Both the position numbers and the translations under genes were made by a program. From contig NZ_AP022588.1 in the NCBI RefSeq assembly GCF_010731735.1, positions 5,146,001 to 5,210,000 of the forward strand: a stretch of 64,000 bases of DNA, in the 5' to 3' direction. Below, piece after piece: positions 52,123 through 60,900 of this stretch. The notes below the pieces were generated by a model, which made no database searches, was not told the origin of the DNA, and saw only the letters and a program-made list of their open reading frames with translations. Each line of letters opens with the position of its first letter. The stretch's first letter is position 1. The DNA is from Mycolicibacterium sediminis. GTDB lineage: Bacteria > Actinomycetota > Actinomycetes > Mycobacteriales > Mycobacteriaceae.

Positions 52123-53547
52123 ATGACTCCGGATGGCAACGGCGCCAACCGGCGGCAGCGCAGAGGGGGTGCGCACCGCGCGCCCAGGAGGCATTCAGCC
52201 CTCACGCGCGGCATCGCGGTGGGTGGCGCAGCGGCGTGCATCGGGGTCGGGATGGAACTCGCCGCTCCCGTTGCAGGCGCCATCACGATCACGATTCCGA
52301 CTCTCGACGCGCAGGGCCACGGGCGCCTCATCCAGATCAACGTCTTCGAGGGGAACGTCTTCGACTTTCAGTTCCGCATCGGACACTCGAACATCAGCGA
52401 GAACTCCATAGTCGGGAACGTGTCGACCGGGTACGGCAACGACGGCGAGGATGGCGTGACGTCCGGCAGACGCGCCGCAGAGGCTGCCATCGGCGCCTCG
52501 GCGGGCGGCGGGAACGTGGTGCAGCTGAACGTCCTGTCCTACAACATCTTCAATCCGCAGGTGGCCATCGGCGGTAACAACACCAGTAACAACATGACGT
52601 TGAACAACGTGGCGGCCGACAACGGCAACAACAGTCGCGCCCGCTCCGCATCCGGCGGCGGAGCCTGGCTTGGCTCCATGATCGGCAACGGCAACGTCGT
52701 CCAGCTCGCATTCGGGTCCGGGAACATCTACAACCCGCAGTTCAGCATCGGCGGCGAGAACATCAGCAACAACGTCGCCGTCACCAACCTGTCCGTGGAC
52801 AACGGCAACGACAGCGACACCGAGACCCATGTGACAGCAGGGGCCCTCGGATACGGCGTGCTCGGCGGGCTGATCGGCAACGGCAACACGTTTCAGGCGG
52901 CCGCGCTCTCCTCGAACATCATCAACCCGCAATTCAGCACTGGCAACGGCAACACCAGCAACAACACGGCAACCACGAACGATGCGACTCGGAACGGCAA
53001 CGGCAGCACGACCTTGGGCACCGTGGCAGGCGGTTCATCCGGCCTCTACGTCGGCATGTCCGGCAACGGCAACACCATGCAGTCCGCCGCCGGTTCGAGC
53101 AACATCTACAACGATCAGTGGAACGTCGGTATCAGCACCGGCCGGCGGCCGAGCGGTACCACGCCGCAGCCACAGCCCTACGATCTCGACCCCGGCGTGT
53201 ACGGAGACGACGACTCGGGCCAGGACGACACGGCAAGCACCGACGTCACCACGCAAGCGGCCTCGACTACCCGACGGGGACGGACCGATGACGCAGATCC
53301 CATCCTCGTGGAACGGGATCGACCACAGCAACGTCTCCGCTCGGCCTCGGCCGGTGCGGCTGGTGTCACCAACTCCGCGGGTCCGGCACCGGGCACCAAC
53401 GCCGGAAGCGCTGGAAACAGCGGGGGCACGACGGTTTCCCGTGGTGCCACGAAGGCTCCGCAGGCAGCCAAGCCGGCCGGGAGGAGCCCGTCGACTGGCT
53501 CCGGCCCTTCGAACGACACCGGGGGCTCCCCCGGTTCCGATGACTAG
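52123..53547 (+). CDS. Secreted Asn/Gly-rich repeat protein
   Basis: 474 residues from ATG 52123. A long Arg-rich n-region (1-30) and hydrophobic segment (31-53) ending APVAGA form a signal peptide. Residues about 68-340 hold four and a half repeats with a 60-64-residue period. The core repeats start near 128, 188, 252 and 314 (e.g. GNGNVVQLAFGSGNIYNPQ), each followed by a short Gly-Asn stretch with SNN; the first copy (about 68-107) is degenerate. Residues 341-474 are disordered, Ser/Thr/Gly/Pro/Asp-rich. Regular Asn/Gln/Gly repeats suggest a beta-solenoid or amyloid-like surface fibre, but no named family was recognised. The neighbour at 53704 shares the core motif. Confidence 0.8.
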   Translation: MTPDGNGANRRQRRGGAHRAPRRHSALTRGIAVGGAAACIGVGMELAAPVAGAITITIPTLDAQGHGRLIQINVFEGNVFDFQFRIGHSNISENSIVGNVSTGYGNDGEDGVTSGRRAAEAAIGASAGGGNVVQLNVLSYNIFNPQVAIGGNNTSNNMTLNNVAADNGNNSRARSASGGGAWLGSMIGNGNVVQLAFGSGNIYNPQFSIGGENISNNVAVTNLSVDNGNDSDTETHVTAGALGYGVLGGLIGNGNTFQAAALSSNIINPQFSTGNGNTSNNTATTNDATRNGNGSTTLGTVAGGSSGLYVGMSGNGNTMQSAAGSSNIYNDQWNVGISTGRRPSGTTPQPQPYDLDPGVYGDDDSGQDDTASTDVTTQAASTTRRGRTDDADPILVERDRPQQRLRSASAGAAGVTNSAGPAPGTNAGSAGNSGGTTVSRGATKAPQAAKPAGRSPSTGSGPSNDTGGSPGSDD

Positions 53548-53703
53548 ATATCTGAGCCCTGGGGAGGTGCGGATGCAGTGACCAGACCAGCAGTGTCACC
53601 CGACGTTGCACAACGCATTACTTCGAAGCAAGACAGATCTTCCCGACAGCGGTGTCAGGCCGACGTCGGACATGAACTACACGGCAATTGAAAGGAACTG
53701 AAA

Positions 53704-54708
53704 ATGAGCAAGGAAATCTCCCAAAGAACCCCCGGGTCCTCGTCGCGGATGCGCACGATCGGCGTGTCCACGTTCGCGGGATGCGCCATCGGCCTGGGCG
53801 CCCTGTCCGCGGTACTCGCACCGACCGCGTCCGCTGACAGCAGCTGGTGGCTGTTCAGCGGCAACGACGCCAACATCGCCGGCAACAACGGCAACGGCAA
53901 CAGCAGCCAGTACGGCTTCGCCAACGGAAACATCGGCAACGCGCAGAACAACATTCCGATCCTGAGCCCGAACATCGCCAGCGGTATCGCGACCAACGCT
54001 GCGCCGGCCATCGGCGGCGCGGCCGTCGGCGGCGTGGCCACCAGCGCAGCCACGACTCTCGGCGTGCCGATCGGCGGCGCTGCGGTCGACGCGACCGTCG
54101 GCCTGAGCCCGGCACTCGGCGGCCTGGCCACCGGTGGTGCCAACGTCGCCGCGCCGATCGCCGGCCTCGGCGTCGGCGGCATCGGCGCCGTCGCGGCAGC
54201 GGTCCCGGTCGCGCTCGGCGGCCTGGCCACGCAGGTGGCGACGGGCGCGCAGACGGGTGTCGGCGGCGCCGGCGCTGGTGTCGGAGCTCCTGCCGTCGGC
54301 GGTCAGGGGACTGGCGATCAGACCACCGGCGGAGTGGTTGCCGCCACGGGGACGAACGGTGACACCTCCGCCAGCGCGGTGAACGGCGGCGGTACGGGCG
54401 GCGACGCAACGCTCGGCGACCAGACCGCCGAAGGCGGCACCGGTGGAGCCGCTCAGGGCGGCACCACGACGGGCGGACGGGCCCGCGGCGGGGCAGCGAC
54501 CAACACCGGGTCCTCCCGGAGTGGCGCGGCAAGCGGCGGCACTGCGGTCGGCGGCAACGCCCGCACGAACTCCTCGGCCAACGCCGGCGGGAACCAGTCC
54601 AACAACAACTCGAGCACCAATTCCTCGAGCAACAACGGCAACAACAGCAGCAACAGCAAGACCAACAGCAGCACCGGTGGCAGCAGCAGCAGCACGAACG
54701 ACAACTGA
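53704..54708 (+). CDS. Secreted Gly/Ala- and Asn/Ser-rich protein sharing the GNGN motif
   Basis: 334 residues from ATG 53704, with AGGA 9 bp upstream. Signal peptide 1-44, cleavage expected after TASA before DSSWWLF. Residues 63-81 (GNGNSSQYGFANGNIGNAQ) match the repeat core of the preceding gene product. Then come a Gly/Ala/Val region with GGLATGG-like repeats (about 100-285) and a low-complexity Asn/Ser tail (about 293-334). It looks like a single-repeat partner of the 52123 protein: structural, exported, without enzymatic motifs. It is 156 bp downstream on the same strand with its own ribosome binding site and ends in a strong hairpin, so the two likely form one module. Confidence 0.78.
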   Translation: MSKEISQRTPGSSSRMRTIGVSTFAGCAIGLGALSAVLAPTASADSSWWLFSGNDANIAGNNGNGNSSQYGFANGNIGNAQNNIPILSPNIASGIATNAAPAIGGAAVGGVATSAATTLGVPIGGAAVDATVGLSPALGGLATGGANVAAPIAGLGVGGIGAVAAAVPVALGGLATQVATGAQTGVGGAGAGVGAPAVGGQGTGDQTTGGVVAATGTNGDTSASAVNGGGTGGDATLGDQTAEGGTGGAAQGGTTTGGRARGGAATNTGSSRSGAASGGTAVGGNARTNSSANAGGNQSNNNSSTNSSSNNGNNSSNSKTNSSTGGSSSSTNDN

Positions 54709-54717
54709 TCGGTGGTA

Positions 54718-54750
54718 GCGCGGCGTTCACCCGGGGGGTGGACGCCGCGC
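54718..54750 (+). terminator. Hairpin terminator after the secreted repeat genes
   Basis: A 14-bp stem GCGCGGCGTTCACC / GGTGGACGCCGCGC with one T-G wobble and a 5-base loop, 9 bp after the stop of the gene ending at 54708. It is followed by CGCTTC, without a U tract. Confidence 0.72.
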
Positions 54751-55042
54751 CGCTTCAGCCGACTCGGCCCCAGGCGACGTTTGCGAGATTGCGGCGGGCA
54801 CTGTGGTGAACGTCACCCCGTCGATCCTGCTGAGACTCCAACCATGTGCTGAAACCGCGCATACCCGTCTATTTCGACTGGCAATCCGAAACCGATGGGC
54901 TGCCAAGATGGGCATCAGCAGGCCATTCGCATCGTTTAGTGCGCACGAAAGTAAAGATCCCTGCTAGTCTTACGAAATTAGCTAGAGCAAACGGCGGCGG
55001 TACGCGCCAACGGGCAACACGGGAAAGGGAGGTATTAGCTAG
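54751..55042. other. Intergenic region, no gene supported
   Basis: About 290 bp. It turns AT-richer from about 54930, and GGTGA-ACG-TCACC is a small dyad near 54800. A promoter for the short gene at 55043 probably lies in the TA-rich 54940-54990 stretch, but no convincing -35/-10 pair can be fixed. Open frames on the minus strand here have no support. Confidence 0.4.
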
Positions 55043-55213
55043 ATGACAACGTTCAGCGCACACACCCCGACCCGGGTTCCGGACACGGAGCACGACGACG
55101 CCGTGACCGGCCAAACGCCGATCAACGTGCTCTCCTGCGGCCGGCTCGGACGGACGGCGAACCCGCCGCGCTTCTCGATCCTCGACTGGTTCAGGTTCGG
55201 GCGACGTCGCTGA
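55043..55213 (+). CDS. Small hypothetical protein, 56 aa
   Basis: ATG 55043 is preceded by GGGAGG (55027-55032) at about 10 bp. The product begins MTTFSAHTPTRVPDTEHDDA and ends SILDWFRFGRRR, a basic aromatic C-terminus that could bind membrane. It has one cysteine. No family recognised. The distinct AT-rich upstream region and the ribosome binding site favour a real short gene; it is convergent with the DUF3618 gene, 21 bp apart. Confidence 0.5.
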   Translation: MTTFSAHTPTRVPDTEHDDAVTGQTPINVLSCGRLGRTANPPRFSILDWFRFGRRR

Positions 55214-55234
55214 TCGCGCGTCTGCCCACGACGG

Positions 55235-55462
55235 TCAGCGGTTCCGGACGCGCCTGACGAAGAGTACGAACACCACGGCTCCGACGCCCGCGAGCGTGAC
55301 CGTCACCGCAGGCTTCTTCACGAACCCCACGATTCCGGCCTTGACCTCGTCGGCGATGCGACGCGGGTTGGCGCGCACGGCGAGCTTGTCGACCGTTACC
55401 GCCAATTGATCACGCGCCTCGTCGATCTCCCGCTTGATGGTGTCCGGATCTCTATCCGCCAC
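55235..55462 (-). CDS. DUF3618 small membrane protein (Rv2520c-like)
   Basis: 75 residues. N-terminal amphipathic helix DPDTIKREIDEARDQLAVTVDKLA with the RxxIxxxRxxL pattern of DUF3618, then a basic stretch and one membrane helix near the C-terminus (about 50-69, AVTVTLAGVGAVVFVLFVRR). Function unknown; the position next to bcp is conserved in M. tuberculosis. It is divergent from bcp. Confidence 0.87.
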   Translation of the reverse strand: MADRDPDTIKREIDEARDQLAVTVDKLAVRANPRRIADEVKAGIVGFVKKPAVTVTLAGVGAVVFVLFVRRVRNR

Positions 55463-55589
55463 AACAGCCCTCCAACTCGCCTCGCGCCTGTCGCACTACC
55501 CTAGTTCAGGCACTACCCCGTCGCTTCGCGCGCCCCGGCCACGTCACGGACTCGTGGGGACCGGCGAAGCCGTTCAGAGAGGGACAACC

Positions 55590-56063
55590 ATGGCTCCCAC
55601 CGCACGTCTCGAGGTTGGCGACGTCGCCCCCGCGTTCAGCCTGCCCGACGCCGACGGCAACACCGTCAGCCTCGCGGACTTCGCCGGGCGCAAGGTGATC
55701 GTCTACTTCTACCCCGCCGCATCCACCCCGGGCTGCACCAAGCAGGCATGCGACTTCCGGGACAGCCTCGCCGAGTTGAACGGCGCCGGCCTCGACGTCC
55801 TCGGCATCTCACCCGACAAGCCGCAGAAGCTCGCCGCGTTCCGCGACGCCGAGGAACTGACCTTCCCGCTGCTGTCCGACCCGGAGCGCTCGACGCTCGA
55901 GGCGTGGGGAGCATTCGGCGAGAAGACGATGTACGGCAAGACGGTCAAGGGCGTGATCAGGTCGACCTTCGTCGTCGACGAGCAGGGCAAGATCGAGGTG
56001 GCTCAGTACAACGTGAAGGCCACCGGTCACGTCGCCAAGCTGCGACGCGACATCTCGGTCTGA
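55590..56063 (+). CDS. bcp: Peroxiredoxin, BCP/PrxQ type
   Basis: Thiol peroxidase reducing hydrogen and organic peroxides in the cytoplasm. 157 residues from ATG 55590, with GAGAGGGA upstream; the longer open frame is rejected. The active site STPGCTKQACDF has peroxidatic Cys49 and resolving Cys54, the PrxQ arrangement five residues apart. Rv2521-like. The last 37 bp overlap the convergent M20 peptidase gene. Confidence 0.94.
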   Translation: MAPTARLEVGDVAPAFSLPDADGNTVSLADFAGRKVIVYFYPAASTPGCTKQACDFRDSLAELNGAGLDVLGISPDKPQKLAAFRDAEELTFPLLSDPERSTLEAWGAFGEKTMYGKTVKGVIRSTFVVDEQGKIEVAQYNVKATGHVAKLRRDISV

Positions 56064-57385
56064 CCTAGGGACTCCAACAGCAGAGCCTCGGCCGTCGCAG
56101 CGCGCTCGAGCACCCCGAGATCCAGGCTCTCGTCAATGCTGTGCGCCTGGGTGTTCGGATCCTCCACCCCTGTGACGAGGATCTTCGCCTCGGGGAATGC
56201 GGCAGCGAATTCGGCGATGAACGGTATCGAGCCGCCCACCCCGGCGTCGACGGCGTCGACCCCCCAGGCCTGCCGGAAGGCGGCACGCGCGGCGTCGTAC
56301 ACGGGCCCGCTCGCGTCGATGGCGTAGGGCTGGCCGACGTCGCCGGGCGTCACCGTGACACGGGCGCCCCACGGCGCATGCTGCTCGAGGTGCCGGATCA
56401 GCGCGTCGAGGTGCTCGCGGGCGTCACCGCCCGGCGCGATCCGCATGCTCACCTTGGCCTTGGCCCGCGGGGTCAGCGTGTTCGACGCCGACGCAACGGC
56501 CGTCGTGTCGATCCCGATGACGGTGATCGCCGGCTTCGCCCACAGCCGCTGTACCACCGAACCGCTGCCGATCTCGGTGACGCCGTCGAGCAGTCCGGCG
56601 TCGGCGCGAACCCGCTCGGGCGGAAAGTCGACGTCGGCCGCGACGGCCTCGTGCAGACCCTCGACAGCGACGTTGCCGTCGTCGTCGTGCAGGCTTGCGA
56701 GCAGCCGCACCAGCGCACTGAGTGCGTCGGGCACCACCCCGCCCCACATGCCGGAGTGCAGTCCGTGGTCGAGCGTCGAGACCTCGACGACGCAGTCGGC
56801 CATCCCGCGCAGCGTCACGGTCAGCGATGGGATCTCAGTGCTCCAATTGTCCGAGTCGGCGATGACGATGACGTCCGCGGCCAGCTCCTCCCGGTGCTTG
56901 GCCAGCAGAGCCGACAGCGACGGCGAACCGGATTCCTCCTCGCCCTCCACGAAGACGGTGACGCCGACCGGCGGATTGCCGCCGTGTGCGCGGAACGCCG
57001 CGAGATGCGTGGCGATGCCCGCCTTGTCGTCGGCGGTGCCGCGGCCGTACAGCCTGCCGTCGCGTTCGGTGGGTTCGAACGGCGCCGACTGCCACTGCCC
57101 CCGGTCCCCCTCGGGCTGCACGTCGTGGTGGGCGTACAGCAGCACCGTGGGCGCGCCGGGCGGAGCCGGATGGTGCGCGATCACAGCGGGGGCACCGCCC
57201 TCGCTGACGATGCGGACGTCCTCGAATCCGGCGGCGGACAACAGCTTCGAGACGGCGTCGGCGCTGCGGTGCACCTCGTCGCGGCGGGCCGGGTCGGCCC
57301 AGACCGACTCGATGCGCACCAGATCCTCGAGATCGGCTCGCACGGACGGCAGGACTTCGCGGACGCTCTCCACCAACTCGCTCAT
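56027..57385 (-). CDS. M20-family dipeptidase/metallopeptidase (Rv2522c-like)
   Basis: 452 residues from ATG 57383-57385. Zinc site residues: LLYAHHDVQPEG (His and Asp), GRGTADDKAG (bridging Asp), VEGEEESGS (general base Glu-Glu), IADSDNW, and a late His in DPNTQAHSIDES. The dimerisation domain is inserted (about 200-340). Such enzymes hydrolyse dipeptides or N-acyl amino acids in the cytoplasm; no signal peptide is seen. The frame remains open 33 bp upstream of the chosen start, without support. Its 3' end runs antisense into bcp. Confidence 0.9.
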   Translation of the reverse strand: MSELVESVREVLPSVRADLEDLVRIESVWADPARRDEVHRSADAVSKLLSAAGFEDVRIVSEGGAPAVIAHHPAPPGAPTVLLYAHHDVQPEGDRGQWQSAPFEPTERDGRLYGRGTADDKAGIATHLAAFRAHGGNPPVGVTVFVEGEEESGSPSLSALLAKHREELAADVIVIADSDNWSTEIPSLTVTLRGMADCVVEVSTLDHGLHSGMWGGVVPDALSALVRLLASLHDDDGNVAVEGLHEAVAADVDFPPERVRADAGLLDGVTEIGSGSVVQRLWAKPAITVIGIDTTAVASASNTLTPRAKAKVSMRIAPGGDAREHLDALIRHLEQHAPWGARVTVTPGDVGQPYAIDASGPVYDAARAAFRQAWGVDAVDAGVGGSIPFIAEFAAAFPEAKILVTGVEDPNTQAHSIDESLDLGVLERAATAEALLLESLGQTEMSRRSLAT

Positions 57386-57480
57386 AGCGGCCAGGCTAGT
57401 GGGCCGCTGGTGCGGCACGACGCTCGCCGGCCTCGTGCTGCGCCGAACCAGAACGCACAGTCGTCAAGCCGCACGGTTGA

Positions 57481-57503
57481 CGACAGGGAATGCCATTTCG
57501 GCG
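57481..57503. repeat. Half copy of the 47138-47200 inverted-repeat element
   Basis: 23 bases identical to positions 47178-47200. Here the left arm is degenerate, and a shorter dyad GTCGTCAA-n9-TTGACGAC overlaps its start. It lies between the acpS stop and the M20 peptidase start; the 132 bp here hold nothing else recognised. Confidence 0.75.
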
Positions 57504-57517
57504 AAGAAGACCGCTGG

Positions 57518-57913
57518 CTAGGCACCCGTCTCGAGGATGGCGACGGCCGCGGCGGTGTCGTTCTCGTGGGTCAGCGACAGGTGGATCGTGACGTCCTTGA
57601 GGTGCTCGGCGATCGCGCCGGTGAGCCGCACCCTCGGACGTCCCCACATGTCGGTGACGATTTCGATGTCGCGGTGGATCCCCTCGGGCAGCACCGGCCG
57701 CTTCGAGAACCGCGAACCCGACCACGCCTTGATGACGGCTTCCTTGGCAGCCCAGCGGGCCGCGAGGTGCCGCGCCGCCGACGAACTCTTGTCGGCGGCG
57801 TCGCGGCGCTCCCCCGGCGTGAAGGTCTCCGCGAACACCGTGCCAGGTTGGTCCACCTGCTCGGCGAAGTCGGGAATGGAGACCAGGTCGATACCGACTC
57901 CCACGATGCTCAT
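57518..57913 (-). CDS. acpS: Holo-ACP synthase
   Basis: 4'-phosphopantetheinyl transferase that activates carrier domains, here the ACP of the adjacent FAS-I. 131 residues, Rv2523c-like. Magnesium/CoA site residues: VGVGIDLVSIPDF (Asp9) and WAAKEAVIKAW (Glu58, Lys62); the C-terminal HLSLTHENDTAAAVAI closes the fold. It is 43 bp downstream of fas on the same strand, the conserved fas-acpS operon of mycobacteria. Confidence 0.95.
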   Translation of the reverse strand: MSIVGVGIDLVSIPDFAEQVDQPGTVFAETFTPGERRDAADKSSSAARHLAARWAAKEAVIKAWSGSRFSKRPVLPEGIHRDIEIVTDMWGRPRVRLTGAIAEHLKDVTIHLSLTHENDTAAAVAILETGA

Positions 57914-57956
57914 TCCGTGAAAGCTAGCTCGTGCCGTCGGAGCGCCACGCGGGCAG

Positions 57957-60900
57957 TCACCTCGCGTACCAGCCGTCCTCGCCCAGCCTCGAATCCACGT
58001 CGAGCAGCATCGCCGCTTCCTGCCGCTTCTCGCTCTCCGCGGCGTCGTGGTTGAAGCGACGGTCGGCGGGCTTCTCGTACAGCGCGGGACCGCCGGCGAT
58101 GGCCGAGGCCAGCCTGCGCTGCCCGGTCAGCACGCGGTCGCCGGACCTCCGCACGTAGTCCTCCCGCTGCTGCTCGTCGAGAGCGGCCAGGAATGCCTGC
58201 GGATGAACCAGCGCGATGAGACCCGACACGTGGCCGAACCCGAGGCTGGTGATCAGACCCGCCTTGAGCGGGAACTTGTCACCGAGTTCCAGCGTCTCGC
58301 GCACCCACACGAAGTGCGATGCATGCGCCATCTCCTCGTCGACACAGTCCAGACTGCGGTTCGGCGGGATGACCCCGTCGCGCAGCATCTGGCACATGCC
58401 CATCATCTGGAACGCCGCCGCACCACCCTTGCTGTGACCCGTCAGGCTCTTCTGACTGACGATGAACAGCGGGTTGCCCTCGGACCGACCCATCGCCTTC
58501 GCGAGACGCTCGTGCAACTCGGTCTCGTTGGGATCGTTGGCCAGCGTGGACGTGTCGTGCTTGGAGACCAGTGCGATGTCGTCGGGGCCGACGCCGAGCT
58601 TCGCCAGCGACTTCGCCAGCTGTGACTCGCGCCCGCCACGACCCGCGCCGAGCGCGCCGAGACCAGGTGCCGGGATCGACGTGTGGACGCCGTCGCCGAA
58701 CGACGCGACGTATCCGACGACCGCGAGCACCGGCAGACCCATCTCCAGCGCCAGGTCGCCGCGTGCCAGCAGGATGGTGCCGCCACCCTGGCCCTCGACG
58801 AAGCCGAGCCTGCGCCGGTCGTTGGCACGGGAGAACTTCGAGTCGCTGATCCCCTTGGCGCGCATGCTCGCCGTGTCGGCGGTGGCCGACATGTCACCGA
58901 AGCCGATGATGGCCTCCAGCGTCAGGTCGTCGTAACCGCCGGCGACGACGAACTCGGCCTTGCCGAGCCGGATCTTGTCCGCGCCCTCCTCGACCGACAC
59001 CGCCGTGGTGGCGCACGCGCCGACGGGGTGGATCATCGCGCCGTAGCTGCCGATGTAGGACTGCACGACGTGGCCCGCCATGACGTTCGGCAGGACCTCC
59101 TGCAGGATGTCGTTCGGCTTGTTCTTGCCGAGCAGGTTGCCGTGGTACATCGTCTGCATCGACGTCATGCCGCCCATGCCGGTGCCCTGGGTGCTGGCGA
59201 CCATGCTGGGGTGCACCCACCGCATCAGCTCTGCGGGCGTGAAGCCGGAGGACAGGAACGCGTCCACCGTGGTCACGAGGTTCCACAGCGCGAGGCGGTC
59301 GATCGAGTTGATCATGTCCTGGCTGACGCCGTAGACGGCCGGATCGAAGCCGGTCGGGATCTGCGCCCCGACCGTCCGGGACAGCTCCACCTTCCGCGGC
59401 ACGCGGATCTCGGTGCCCGCCTTGCGGGTGACCTGCCAGTCGCCGCTGTCGGCCACCGGCGCGATCACGGTGTGCTCCGGATCGAAGCCCACGAAGCCAC
59501 GTGCGTCGGCCTCGGACGACACCACGAAGGAGAAGTCCTTCTCGAGGAACACCGAAACCAGCAGCGGGGAGGCGTGATCCGCCGAGATTGCACCGTCCTC
59601 GACGAACTCGCGGATGCCGACCCGTTCGAGGACGGCATCGTGGTAGCGCTCCACCAGTTCGCCCTCGTCGACCATGTCACCGGTCTGCGTGTCGTACCAC
59701 CCCGGCTTCGGGTCGTCCTCCCACGTGACCAGACCGGTGGTCCAGGCCAGCTCGAGAACGCCCGCGGCAGAGAGTTCGCCGGACACCTCGACCTCGAAGC
59801 GGGTCCGCGACGAGCCGTACGGTCCCAGCTCGGCTCCACCGACGATCACCACGAGGTCGGCGGGGTCGACGTCGAGGTCGTCCCACGCCGGCGGCGGTGC
59901 CGCCGTGTAACCGCGGGGCGGCGACGGCAGCGCACGGATGGTGCCGAAGTCGTCGTCGGTCTCGTCCGGCGCCGTGTCGGCGACCATCTCGTCGCGGGCC
60001 TTGGCGGCGATCGCACCCATGTCGATGTCGATCTCGCCGAGACCACCGGTGAGGTCGGCCTTGATCGGCGAACGCGCGGCGGCGACCTTCGACTCGATGT
60101 CGCACAGGTCGAGCAGCATGGCTGCCATCTGCTCGGTGCTGTAGGTGGTCACACCGGCTTCTTCGACCGCACCGACGATGGCGTCGTTGTGGCCCATCAG
60201 ACCCGTGCCCTTGGTCCAGCCGATAAGGGCGTGCGCCAGGCTGACTCGCTGCGACCACGACGTCTCGGCCTTCCACCGCGACACGACCGCGTCGAGGGCC
60301 GACTTCGCCTCGCCGTACGCGCCGTCTCCGCCGAACATGCCGCGGTTCGGCGAACCGGGCAGGACGACGTGCAGCCGTGAGGCGATGTCGCGCTCGGAGC
60401 CGATGTGCGACAACCCACCGATGAGCCGCTGGACGGCCCACAGCAGGACCTTCATCTCCATCTCGGAGCGAGACCCCGCCTCGGAGAGGTCACCTGCCAC
60501 GCGCGGCGCCGCGAACGGGAACAGCAGCGTGGGCGTCAGGGCGTCCTTCAGGTGGATCGATTGCGGGCCAAGGCTTTCGACCTGCTCGTTGCCGACCCAG
60601 TCGACCAGGGCGTCGATGTCGGAGTAGCTCGCCATGTTGGCCGGCACCACCCACAGGGTCGCACCGAACCGGGCGTGCTCGCGGTAGAGCGTCTTGTAGA
60701 AGCTCAACCGGTCGTCGTCCAGCCGGGAGGTAGTCGCGATCACGGTCGCGCCGCCACCGAGCAGCTTCGCCGCGACCGATGCCGCGATGGACCCCTTGGA
60801 GGCCCCCGTCACGACGGCGATCTCGTGGGCGTAGCGACCGGTGGCGGGGTTCTCCGCTCCTGCTGCCGCGCGGCCGTACAGCGCCGCGTGCACGTTGCGA

